DNA of 64,000 bases from JBBROS01 sp965217935 (GTDB taxonomy: Bacteria > Pseudomonadota > Alphaproteobacteria > Acetobacterales > Acetobacteraceae), in assembly GCA_965217935.1 (NCBI GenBank), contig OZ244581.1, forward strand, positions 558,001 to 622,000, read 5' to 3'. The notes under the pieces are model-generated. The model ran no database searches. It saw only the letters and a program-made list of their open reading frames with translations, and was not told where the DNA came from. Position numbers and translations under genes: made by a program. Positions 34,959-43,428 of this stretch are shown here, piece by piece; positions within the stretch are counted from its first letter, which is position 1, and the number at the start of each line of letters is the position of its first letter.

Positions 34959-35791
34959 GGCCTGTTGAGAATCAGGGGATTCCCTTGACCACGGCGCCTG
35001 TGATTCAAGCTCCGAAAGGAGTTTGCTATGGATCGGTTCAGCCTGACGGATGCTCAATGGGAGAAGATGGAGCCCTTCGGCTTGGGTAAGCCGACCGACC
35101 CTGGACGCACCGGAGGGGACGCCAGATTGTTTGTCGAGGCTGTGCCGTGGATCGCGCGGACCAGTAGCCCTTGGCGGGACCTGCCGGCGTCGTTTGGGCG
35201 CGGGAACACCGTCTTCAAGCGCTTTCGCGATTGGGTGAAAGCGGATGTTTCAAACGCATGTTCGACGCGGTTTCCAACGAGCCCGACATGGAATACGCCA
35301 TGGTCGATGCCACGATCGTCCGCGTTCACCGCCATGGGCAGGGCGCAAAAGGGGGACTCAAAGCCAGGCTATCGGTAAATCCCGTGGCGGCCTGACGACC
35401 AAGGTCCTGGCGTTAACCGACGCACTGGGCAACCTTGTGCGCTTCGAGCTGCTGCCGGGTCAACGCTACGACACGATCGGCGTGGCGCCACTGATCAAGG
35501 GCGTCGAATTCGGCGGCTTGATTGCTGACAAGGCGTTCGATGCGAATTGGATCATCGCAGAGTTGAACGAGCGCGGCGCCAAGGTCGTCATCTCGCAACG
35601 GCCGAAACGCAAAGCACCGCGCGGCATCGACCTCGACGTCTACAAATGGCGGCACCTGGTCGAGAACTTCTTTTGCAAGCTGAAGGAGTTCAAGCGAATA
35701 GCCATGCGCAGCGACAAAACCGATACCAGCTTCGCAGCGATGATCCTCCTCGGAGCAGCCATCATCAACTCACGGTGAATCTCAACAGGCC
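34959..35791 (+). mobile_element. IS5-family insertion sequence
   Basis: An 833-bp element with 15-bp inverted repeats (GGCCTGTTGAGAATC at 34959-34973; matching 14 of 15 at 35777-35791) and a 4-bp CTAG duplication on both sides (34955-34958 and 35792-35795). The clean duplication means the insertion is recent relative to the other IS remnants. It sits exactly at the CTAG that begins repeat copy C. Confidence 0.9.
35028..35778 (+). pseudogene. IS5-family transposase in shifted frames
   Basis: Frame one: MDRFSLTDAQWEKMEPFGLG, then WRDLPASFGRGNTVFKRFRDWVKA. A missing G near 35240 moves the reading to a second frame: CFKRMFDAVSNEPDMEYAMVDATIVRVHRHG with the first Asp. A second -1 shift at GCAAAAGGGGGAC (about 35343) joins it to TQSQAIGKSRGGLTTKVLAL, GLIADKAFDANWI and the catalytic Glu region HLVENFFCKLKEF. 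The second shift lies on a plausible A/G slippery run and is likely programmed, as in the IS427 group; the first is probably a mutation that inactivates this copy. Confidence 0.85.
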
Positions 35792-35910
35792 CTAGTGTCC
35801 CGGTTCGGAAGTTCGTCGCGTTGAGATCGCGTGCCTCGGGACACTAGCCATCTGTTTTCGTGGCCTGCTTATCCTAGAAGTTCGAAGGCGAACCTCTGGG
35901 GCAGGATACT
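35792..35910. repeat. Multi-hairpin dispersed repeat, copy C
   Basis: A perfect 11-bp inverted repeat CTAGTGTCCCG (35792-35802) / CGGGACACTAG (35837-35847) bounds the first 56 bases. A second hairpin pairs CCTGC..ATCC.AGAAGTTCG with CGAAC.TCTGGGGCAGG. The layout follows copies A and B, but their third hairpin is missing here; a similar stem lies across the IS5 at 34921-34945. Confidence 0.8.
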
Positions 35911-36696
35911 AGGGCGTTGGCTACGAATGCCTAAGGGGGGGTGCCCGGGGCGCCCCGGCCCTGACGGGGCAAGCAGGCTTCTTCCACGCCGTTCAAGCGG
36001 CGTTGTCTGGTTCCTGCCGCGGCGTCCGGTTGCCAGTTGAGGTGATCGATCATGCGACATGCCTACGCCACCGCTTCAGCCTAAGAATGCACAGTGTCGA
36101 GACGGTCCTGGCCGCGCAGGCGGCCGTTGTCAGTCGTGAAGCATTCGCGAGTGGAGACTGCGCGTCGGCCGGCAGTTCACCAACGAACTCATGGCGCGGG
36201 CCGAGACCGGGCGGCAAGTGGCGTGGATGAGGCGTTCATCCGCTTTAGGGCGGCACGCTGCCGCCAAACGCCGTCATCAACCCGTCGTTAATACCGCCTT
36301 GGACGCTCGGCGGCCTCAGATACGTTCCGAGCGCTCCGAGATAGCCGGCTGCGAGGGATGAGCTCGCGAGTAGAAGCGCCGCCGCAACGGTCATGAGCAA
36401 GGGGCTGCCGGGTCGCCGCGTCGTCGAACGCCTTGCGGAACGCTGCAAACCGCGTCTCTGCAAGCCCTGTTCGCGCGCGTCCGGTCGCAGACGGCAAGCC
36501 GGACAACGACGCCTTGCACCCCGCGCAGCGCGAGCCGGGCCTTACAATTCATAACATTTCATTACGTTTAAATAACATCATCGTGATGTTACCAAAACGT
36601 TAATCTATCGTAAAGGACTTCCGTTGATCGGTTTCGAGGCAGCGCGCCTCCTCCGGTCCGCCCAGCGGCGAAACGCGATGAACCGGGGACAAACGC
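35911..36696. other. Gene-poor spacer, possible small membrane protein at 36245-36463
   Basis: About 785 bases between repeat copy C and the protease gene. A minus-strand frame at 36245-36463 encodes 72 residues: an Arg-rich start, one hydrophobic stretch (LLMTVAAALLLASSSLAAGY) and a polar tail ending GGSVPP; it could be a small membrane protein but has no recognised family. The stretch 36545-36610 is AT-rich (TTTAAATAACATCATCGTGA) and may hold the promoter of the protease gene. Nothing else is supported. Confidence 0.4.
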
Positions 36697-37905
36697 ATGG
36701 CAGACACGGCAAGCTTCCCTTACGGGTCCATCGTGCGGATCACGGACACGATCAACGGCAGGAACTTTCAAGGCTCCGGCGTTCTTATCGCCCCGGACGA
36801 GGTGCTGACAGCCGCCCATATGGTCTGGCGAACCGGCATCGGCGTTGCCACCGACATCGAAGTCACTCCGGGCTATTCGCAGGGGCTCGCCCCATTCGGC
36901 CGTATCCAGGGCGCCGTCACTCACTACAATCCGATCAACGTGACCGACGGCGCCATCCCAATCTCGGACATTGCCTACGACTTCGCGATCATCCGCCTCT
37001 CCAGAGCGACGGCTGCCGGGTCCATGCGTCTTCTCGCCGGCTTTACCCGTGGAGACGCCATTGTGTCGGGCTACCCGGCCACGAAACTAGGGGTTCAGGT
37101 CAACTCCGAGCAGTACGTGGACAGCACCGATGCCTACGACCTGCTCTACGGCTCCGCGCTTGGCCCGGGATCAAGCGGCGGCCCGGTCTGGACCGTCGAC
37201 GCCAGCGGTCCGGCCGTCGTCGGCCTCGTCTCCGCCGCCGACGACGCCGGCAACGGCTATTTCGTCAAGATCACCGCCGAGGTCCGCAACACCATTCTCT
37301 CATGGGTTGAGCAGGACCACGCGGCGCCCGCGCTCGCGGCGTTCACGAATACCAGCAACGGCGTCTCTGGCCCGCTGGCCCTCACGGCCGCCTGGGGCGG
37401 CCCATCCTACCTGCAATGGCAATACATCTGGAGCGGCAACGACGGCGTCGCCCTCTCAACCGAGACCTCGAACGTCTTTCTTTGCGGCGGTCCCGGCCAG
37501 GACGCGATCCAGGCCGGCGGCGGCCGGAACGTGCTCGATGGCGGCGCCGGCTCCAACTTCCTCACCGGCGGCACAGGCGACACGACCTTCTTCACCGATG
37601 CCCGCGGCGGCGCTCCGGTCTGGAACACCATCCGCAATTTCCATCCGGGCGACGCCGTTACCCTGTGGGGCTTTATCCCCGGCATCTCGGGCTATCAATG
37701 GGATGATGAACTGGCAGGCGCTGCGGGTTCGAAGGGCGCCACGCTGCGCGCCAACATCGTCGGCGGCGCCGGCCGGATGGGCGACGGCATCGACGCGAGC
37801 ATCACATTTGCCGGGCTGAGCGTCGCCGAAGCCAAAACCCTCGCGATTTCAGTTGGCGCGCAGCCCGCGGGAACGTACCTCTACTTCGCCTATCCGGGCG
37901 CCTGA
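36697..37905 (+). CDS. Trypsin-like serine protease with RTX (calcium-binding) C-terminus
   Basis: 402 residues. The N-terminal ~210 residues are a chymotrypsin-fold protease with the full triad: H41 in LTAAHMV, D95 in AYDFAIIRL, and S160 in GPGSSGGPVW. The C-terminal half has a short RTX block (GGPGQDAIQAGG, LDGGAGSNFLTGG, then GTGDTTFF), an acidic/hydrophobic region and a YFAYPGA end. No N-terminal signal peptide is present. This is what a type I secretion substrate looks like, folding on extracellular calcium. No ABC/HlyD/TolC genes are nearby. Probably an exoenzyme; the target is unknown. Confidence 0.85.
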   Translation: MADTASFPYGSIVRITDTINGRNFQGSGVLIAPDEVLTAAHMVWRTGIGVATDIEVTPGYSQGLAPFGRIQGAVTHYNPINVTDGAIPISDIAYDFAIIRLSRATAAGSMRLLAGFTRGDAIVSGYPATKLGVQVNSEQYVDSTDAYDLLYGSALGPGSSGGPVWTVDASGPAVVGLVSAADDAGNGYFVKITAEVRNTILSWVEQDHAAPALAAFTNTSNGVSGPLALTAAWGGPSYLQWQYIWSGNDGVALSTETSNVFLCGGPGQDAIQAGGGRNVLDGGAGSNFLTGGTGDTTFFTDARGGAPVWNTIRNFHPGDAVTLWGFIPGISGYQWDDELAGAAGSKGATLRANIVGGAGRMGDGIDASITFAGLSVAEAKTLAISVGAQPAGTYLYFAYPGA

Positions 37906-38124
37906 CCGGTGTCTGAAAACATGCAGCTCGATAGGCGCGCTCAGGCGCGGCGCTTATCAACGCTTCAAAGATAGCCACCCTGTTCGTCGACATCGGCACC
38001 ATCACCGGCGGTTATTCCCACCTGTTCACAATTCGCTAAACCGCTTCGGGGCGCCGCGACGCCGAGCCAACGGAGCATCGCAGACCCTGCCGCGCGTCCA
38101 ACCTCCCGGGCGCAGGCGGCCGGA

Positions 38125-38589
38125 TCATCCCCGGCCAGCATCCAGGGCTCCCTGCAGCAAATAGGCCGCCGCCATCCCGTCCACGACCGCGGCCCGCTTG
38201 CGCCGGCTCATATCGGCCTCGCGCACCAGCACCCGGTTTACCGCAGCGCTCGACAACCGCTCATCCCACAACGCCGTCGGAAGCCCGGTCGCCGCCGACA
38301 GCGCCAGCGCCCAATCCCGGGCCGCCTGCGCCGCCGGGCCTATGCTCCCGTCCATCGACAGCGGCCACCCCACCACCACTCCGCCGATGCCTTCCGCCCG
38401 GGCCACGTCCATCACCCGTGCCGCCACCCCGGCCAACCTGCCCCGCGGCCAGGCGCCATAGGGCGACGCCAGCATCAAACCCACATCCGACAACGCCGCC
38501 CCGATCACCTTCGACCCGGGATCAAGCCCCAGCAAGCGCCGCTCCCGCCCCAGCCCGGCCCTCAAAGCCGCCATGTTGATCAACCCCAT
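38125..38589 (-). CDS. ruvX: Putative pre-16S rRNA nuclease / Holliday junction resolvase RuvX (YqgF)
   Basis: About 154 residues, RNase H-like fold: LLGLDPGSKVIGAALSD with the first Asp, GGVVVGWPLSMDGS, LWDERLSSAAVN with the Glu, and DGMAAAYLLQG with the last Asp. YqgF processes the 5' end of 16S rRNA in E. coli and was first proposed as a resolvase. The start is placed at 38589 (MGLINMAALRAG); the frame also allows a GTG at 38616. Divergent from gatC. Confidence 0.88.
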   Translation of the reverse strand: MGLINMAALRAGLGRERRLLGLDPGSKVIGAALSDVGLMLASPYGAWPRGRLAGVAARVMDVARAEGIGGVVVGWPLSMDGSIGPAAQAARDWALALSAATGLPTALWDERLSSAAVNRVLVREADMSRRKRAAVVDGMAAAYLLQGALDAGRG

Positions 38590-38637
38590 CCCCGCCGGTA
38601 TCACACCCGTCAGCACACCCCAAACCGAAAGCCCGAC

Positions 38638-38925
38638 ATGGCGCTAGACCCCGCGACCATCCACCGCATTGCCAAACTCGCCCGCCTCCACCTAGACCAG
38701 GGCCAAGTCGCGCCCCTGCAAACCGACCTCAACGCCATCTTGGGCTGGATTGAGCAACTGAACGAAGTCGACGTCGCCGGCATCGAGCCTCTCACCGGCG
38801 CCGCGGCGATGGCATCGCGCCCGCGCGCCGACGAGGTCACCGACGGAAACATCCCTGAAGCCGTTCTCGCCAACGCGCCCGACCGCGAGGGCGCCTATTT
38901 CGGCGTCCCCAAGGTGGTTGAATGA
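38638..38925 (+). CDS. gatC: Aspartyl/glutamyl-tRNA amidotransferase subunit C
   Basis: 95 residues: MALDPATIHRIAKLARLHLD, LNAILGWIEQLNEVDVAGIEP, and the C-terminal REGAYFGVPKVVE, the standard GatC that wraps GatA and GatB. Part of the indirect route that makes Gln-tRNA(Gln) and/or Asn-tRNA(Asn) by transamidation. The stop overlaps gatA by four bases. Confidence 0.95.
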   Translation: MALDPATIHRIAKLARLHLDQGQVAPLQTDLNAILGWIEQLNEVDVAGIEPLTGAAAMASRPRADEVTDGNIPEAVLANAPDREGAYFGVPKVVE

Positions 38926-40403
38926 GCCCGCTCGGCCTATCCCTCGCCGGCGCCCGCGACGCCCTGCGCCGCCGCGAGATCTCCGCGGCCGAGCTGACCA
39001 AGGCCCATCTCGGCGCCATCCAAACCCACAACCCGGTCCTCAACGCCTTCATCACCCCCACTCCCGATCAGGCGCTGGAGCACGCGGCCGAAGCCGACCG
39101 CGCCCTGGCCGCCGGCAACGCGCCCCCGCTCGCGGGCCTGCCCATCGCCAACAAGGACCTGTTCTGCACCAAGGGCGTCCGCACCACCGCCGGCAGCCGC
39201 ATCCTGGCGCCCTTCATCCCCTCCTACGAAAGCACCGTCACCCAGAACCTCCGCAACGCGGGCGCCGTCTTCCTCGGCAAGACCAACCTCGACGAGTTCG
39301 CCATGGGCAGCTCCAACATGACCAGCGCCCACGGCCCGGTGAAGAATCCCTGGACCCCGCCCAACAGTCCCGACCTGGTTCCCGGCGGCTCCTCCGGAGG
39401 CTCGGCAGCCGCGGTCGCCGCCGGGCTTTGCCTGGGCGCCACGGCGACGGACACCGGCGGCTCCATCCGCCAGCCCGCGGCCTTCACCGGCGTCGTCGGC
39501 CTCAAGCCCACCTACGGCCGCTGCTCCCGCTGGGGCATCGTCGCCTTCGCCTCCAGCCTCGACCAGGCCGGGCCGATGGCCCGCACCGTCGAGGACGCAG
39601 CCCTGCTGCTCGGGGCGATGGCCGGTTTCGATCCCAAGGACAGCACCAGCGCGGACCGCCCCGTCCCCGATTTCGCCGCCGCCTGCGCCCGCGGCGTCCA
39701 GGGCCTGCGCATCGGCGTGCCGAAGGAATACCGCGCCGAAGGCATGAACCCCGAAATCAGCGCTCTCTGGGACCAGGGTCTGGCCTGGCTTCGCGACCAA
39801 GGCGCGGACACCGTCGAGGTGTCACTCCCTCATACGCAGTACGGCCTTGCCACCTACTACATCGTCGCCCCGGCCGAAGCCTCCTCCAACCTCGCCCGCT
39901 ACGACGGCGTTCGCTACGGCGCCCGAGTCGAGGGCAAGGACCTCACCGATCTCTACGAGCGCACCCGCGCCGAAGGCTTCGGCCCCGAGGTGCGCCGCCG
40001 CATCATGATCGGCACCTATGTCCTGAGCGCCGGCTACTACGATGCCTATTACGTGCGTGCCCAGAAGGTCCGTGCCCTGATATTGCGCGACTTCACTCAA
40101 GCCTTTGCCAAGGTGGACGCGCTGCTGACGCCCACGGCGCCCAGCGCCGCCTTCGCTCAAGGCGAGAAAATGGACGATCCAGTTGCCATGTATCTGAACG
40201 ACGTGTTCACCGTTCCCGCCAGCATGGCCGGCATCCCCGGCCTGTCCGTCCCTGCCGGCCTCAGCAGCCAGGGCCTTCCGCTCGGTTTGCAAGTTCTCGG
40301 CAAGCCGTTCGACGAGGAAACCATCTTGACCGTGGGCGCCGCCATCGAGCGCGCCGCCAACTTCAAAGCCAGGCCCCCGATCTGGGCCGGAGCGCCCGCA
40401 TGA
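38922..40403 (+). CDS. gatA: Aspartyl/glutamyl-tRNA amidotransferase subunit A
   Basis: 493 residues. Amidase that releases ammonia from glutamine for transfer to misacylated tRNA. The Ser-cisSer-Lys triad is evident: Lys in GLPIANKDLFCTKG, and the serines in PGGSSGGSAAAVAAG and ATDTGGSIRQPAAF. The C-terminal KPFDEETILTVGAAIERA is typical. ATGA overlaps join it to gatC before and gatB after, so the three are made together. Confidence 0.96.
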   Translation: MSPLGLSLAGARDALRRREISAAELTKAHLGAIQTHNPVLNAFITPTPDQALEHAAEADRALAAGNAPPLAGLPIANKDLFCTKGVRTTAGSRILAPFIPSYESTVTQNLRNAGAVFLGKTNLDEFAMGSSNMTSAHGPVKNPWTPPNSPDLVPGGSSGGSAAAVAAGLCLGATATDTGGSIRQPAAFTGVVGLKPTYGRCSRWGIVAFASSLDQAGPMARTVEDAALLLGAMAGFDPKDSTSADRPVPDFAAACARGVQGLRIGVPKEYRAEGMNPEISALWDQGLAWLRDQGADTVEVSLPHTQYGLATYYIVAPAEASSNLARYDGVRYGARVEGKDLTDLYERTRAEGFGPEVRRRIMIGTYVLSAGYYDAYYVRAQKVRALILRDFTQAFAKVDALLTPTAPSAAFAQGEKMDDPVAMYLNDVFTVPASMAGIPGLSVPAGLSSQGLPLGLQVLGKPFDEETILTVGAAIERAANFKARPPIWAGAPA

Positions 40404-41851
40404 CCTACGCGCTGGAGGGCGAAACCGGCGCCTGGGAGATCGTTGTCGGCCTTGAGGTCCATGCCCAGGTGGTCAGCCGCGCCAAGCTGTTCAGCGGTGC
40501 GTCCGCAGAATACGGCGGCGCGCCCAACAGCCACGTCAGCTTCGTCGACGCCGCCTTCCCGGGGATGCTCCCCGTGATCAACCAGGAATGCGTCGCCCAA
40601 GCCGTCCGCACCGGGCTGGGCCTCAACGCCCGCATCAACCCGATCAGCCGCTTCGACCGCAAGAACTACTTCTATGCCGACCTGCCGCAAGGCTACCAGA
40701 TCAGCCAGTTCGAGCACCCCATCGTCGGCGCCGGCAACGTCGAGATCGAGCTTGCGGACGGCACGACGACGAACATCGGGGTCACGAGGCTGCACCTTGA
40801 GCAGGACGCCGGCAAATCCCTGCACGACCAGCACCCGGACAAAAGCTACATCGACCTCAACCGCTCCGGCGTGGCGCTCATGGAGATCGTCAGCGAGCCG
40901 GACATCCGCAGCCCCGAGCAGGCCGGCGCCTACATCCACAAGCTGCGCGCCATCCTGCGCTACCTCGGCACCTGCGACGGAAACATGGAGGAGGGCTCGC
41001 TGCGCGCCGACGTCAACGTCAGCGTCCGCCGCCCGGGCGAGCCGTTCCGCACCCGCTGCGAGGTGAAGAACGTCAACTCCATCCGCTACGTCATGCAGGC
41101 CATCGAGGCCGAGGCCGCGCGCCAGGTCAAAGTCTGGGAAAGCGGCGGCGCCGTCGTCCAGGAGACCCGGCTGTTCGACCCGGCCCGCGGCGAGACCCGC
41201 AGCCTGCGCAGCAAGGAGGACGCGCACGACTACCGCTACTTCCCCGACCCCGACCTCCTGCCCCTCGTGCTGGACGAAGCCTGGATCGAGACCCTCCGCG
41301 CCAACCTTCCCGAACTCCCCGACGCCAAGCGCGCCCGATTCGTGTCCGACTACGGCCTGTCGCCATACGACGCCGCCGTGCTGGTCGCCGACCAGGAGAC
41401 CGCCGCCTTCTACGAGACGGTAGCGAAGGGACGAGACCCGAAGCAGGCCGCCAACTGGATGACCGGCGACTTTTTCGCCGCCCTCAACCGCACCGGCCGC
41501 ACCATCGCCGACACGCCGGTCTCTGCCGAGAACCTGGGCGCCCTGCTCGACCTGCTGGCCGACAGCACCATCAATGGCCGCATCGCCAAGGAGGTGTTCG
41601 AAGCCATGGTCGAGACCGGCGAGCCGCCGGGCGCGATCGTCGAGTCGCGCGGCCTGCGCCAAGTCACCGACTCCAGCGCCATCGACGCCGCCGTGGCCTC
41701 GATCCTCGCCGCCAACCAGGACAAGGTGGCCCAATACAAGTCCGGCAAGGACAAGCTGTTCGGCTTCTTCGTCGGCCAGACCATGAAAGCGATGGCCGGC
41801 AAGGGCAACCCGGCGCTCGTCAACGAGGCGATCAGGAAGCAGCTTGTTTGA
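40400..41851 (+). CDS. gatB: Aspartyl/glutamyl-tRNA amidotransferase subunit B
   Basis: 483 residues. The subunit that binds the misacylated tRNA and activates the acyl group with ATP. Signatures: EIVVGLEVHAQV, FFRKNYFYADLPQGYQISQ-like segment, RLHLEQDAGKSLHD, DLNRSGVALMEIVSEPDI, GTCDGNMEEGSLRADVNVS, and a C-terminal YqeY-like helical tail ending MAGKGNPALVNEAI. The start overlaps gatA by ATGA; the long frame to its left is a shadow of gatA. Confidence 0.96.
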   Translation: MTYALEGETGAWEIVVGLEVHAQVVSRAKLFSGASAEYGGAPNSHVSFVDAAFPGMLPVINQECVAQAVRTGLGLNARINPISRFDRKNYFYADLPQGYQISQFEHPIVGAGNVEIELADGTTTNIGVTRLHLEQDAGKSLHDQHPDKSYIDLNRSGVALMEIVSEPDIRSPEQAGAYIHKLRAILRYLGTCDGNMEEGSLRADVNVSVRRPGEPFRTRCEVKNVNSIRYVMQAIEAEAARQVKVWESGGAVVQETRLFDPARGETRSLRSKEDAHDYRYFPDPDLLPLVLDEAWIETLRANLPELPDAKRARFVSDYGLSPYDAAVLVADQETAAFYETVAKGRDPKQAANWMTGDFFAALNRTGRTIADTPVSAENLGALLDLLADSTINGRIAKEVFEAMVETGEPPGAIVESRGLRQVTDSSAIDAAVASILAANQDKVAQYKSGKDKLFGFFVGQTMKAMAGKGNPALVNEAIRKQLV

Positions 41852-42048
41852 CGTTGCTGCGCTGCAAGCAGCCGTCGTCGCGCCGGCTTCAATGCCGCGA
41901 TCGCCAGCAGGGCTGTCGGTCGGTCCGCGCCGATGGCGATCGAGAACGCCGGCGTCCAGCTTCCCGTCGCCTGGTGCAGCAGAGAGGCCAGCGGGCCGCC
42001 CAGGATCGCGCCGCTGCCCTGCGCGATATACGGGGCAAAATTGGGGTT
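41846..42048 (-). pseudogene. C-terminal remnant of an MFS (oxalate/formate antiporter-like) gene
   Basis: The minus strand reads FAPYIAQGSGAILGGPLASL, HQATGSWTPAFSIAIGAD, TALLAIAALKPARRRLL: the last two helices and the LKPxRRR end of OxlT-type major facilitators. There is no start and no upstream part; the homology is cut off about 65 bases before the GST gene. The tail runs up to the gatB stop codon. It is a leftover of a lost transporter gene. Confidence 0.68.
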
Positions 42049-42113
42049 AACGGCTGGCCTTGTCCCCTCGCATCCGTCCGCCTAGCGTCCGGCTCTATTC
42101 GAAGGAGCGAGCA

Positions 42114-42734
42114 ATGATCGAGCTGCACACGTGGAACACCCCGAACGGACGCAAGATAAGCGTGGCGCTTGAGGAAATGGGGTTGCCTTACGCGGTCAAA
42201 ACCATCGACATCACCAAGGACGAGCAGTTCGATCCCGCATTCCTCGGCATCAGCCCGAACAACAAGATCCCCGCCATCATCGATCCCGAGGGCCCCGGCG
42301 GGATGCCGATCTCCATTTTCGAGTCCGGCGCCATCCTGCTCTACCTCGGCGAGAAAACCGGCAAGTTCCTGCCTGCCGACCTTCGCCAACGCGTTCCGGT
42401 GACGGAGTGGCTGATGTGGCAAATGGGCGGGTTCGGCCCGATGCTCGGCCAGGCGCATCATTTCCTGACCGTGAACGAAGCTGACCAGACATACGGCCTC
42501 AACCGTTATCTGAACGAGACCAAGCGCCTTTACGGCGTGCTTGACCGCCAACTCGCCAAGTCCGAATACCTGGCCGACGACGTCTCCATCGCCGATTTCG
42601 CCATCGTTGCCTGGGCTTGGCGTCATGAGCGCCACCAGATCAGCCTGGATGACTTCCCCAACGTTGCCCGCTGGTATCAAGCCATGATGGCACGCCCGGC
42701 GACGAAGCGCGGTTTCGAAGTCGCTCTTAGTTGA
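42114..42734 (+). CDS. Glutathione S-transferase family protein (YfcG/YghU-like)
   Basis: 206 residues. The thioredoxin-like N-domain begins MIELHTWNTPNGRKISVALEE with the Asn-containing active-site motif of the Nu class, then SPNNKIPAI (cis-Pro) and FESGAILLYLGEKTG (glutathione gamma-Glu contact). The C-domain is helical, with YLADDVSIADFAIVAWAW. Nu-class enzymes such as YfcG act as disulfide-bond oxidoreductases. A GAAGGAG lies upstream of the ATG. Confidence 0.9.
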   Translation: MIELHTWNTPNGRKISVALEEMGLPYAVKTIDITKDEQFDPAFLGISPNNKIPAIIDPEGPGGMPISIFESGAILLYLGEKTGKFLPADLRQRVPVTEWLMWQMGGFGPMLGQAHHFLTVNEADQTYGLNRYLNETKRLYGVLDRQLAKSEYLADDVSIADFAIVAWAWRHERHQISLDDFPNVARWYQAMMARPATKRGFEVALS

Positions 42735-43428
42735 AGCCCGTTCGGGAAAATCTCGGGTTTCCGGGGAGGTCGAAGCGGCGTTGAACAGCATTTCTGAACT
42801 CGACGCGTCGCCTGGGACGGGATCGACCGGCGCCGTCTCTCAATCTTCAAACGTTTTGCAGATGCCGCCCAGACAACAGGAGGGCGGCAAGGCATGGATG
42901 GCCAGTGACAGCGACGTTCGCCAAGGCGCGGCGCAGTCTGCGGGGCCGAGGCGAAGCGGCGACGGGCCGGGCTTCGCCATTGCAAGGACCACGTCACGCT
43001 GAGGGCCAACGATCCGGCCGCACGGTCTCACCATCCCCCCGCGCGCCACTTGGTCCAGGGGCGGCGTCGGCAATACATGCGGCAGCAGGCCGGCAAAGCT
43101 GCCCGGCAAAACAAAGGTTCAAGGCTCGCTCACTAAACCAAGGCACAGCGGTCGTCTTCGAACGCCTTTAATAAACCCGAAGCTATCCTCTCGGACGCTT
43201 CCGTCGCAGGGCCGCGCTGCAAAAGAGAATGCTTGCATGCCATGACAGTTTCATAAACGCCGTTCGCGACCGCGCCAGGGACGGCCGAAGTCGGGCTGAA
43301 AGCTAGAAAGCGTTCTGTTTCGTGTTGATCTGAGTACGCTTCTTGATCGGTAAGGACCGCCGTGCCACCACTCTGCCATCTTGAAAGCGCTATAGACTGC
43401 CGCAACACAAGCCGATGGAAACGCCGCC
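42735..43428. other. Spacer with no firm gene; weak ORF at 43133-43408
   Basis: About 690 bases before galU. The only frame with protein-like composition is on the minus strand, 43133-43408 (GTG start): VLRQSIALSRWQSGGTAVLT then TDQEAYSDQHETERFLAF and ACKHSLLQRGPATEASERI, 91 residues, divergent from galU. I do not recognise it, and no homology-based support is possible here. The remainder shows no gene, terminal repeats or RNA. Confidence 0.4.
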
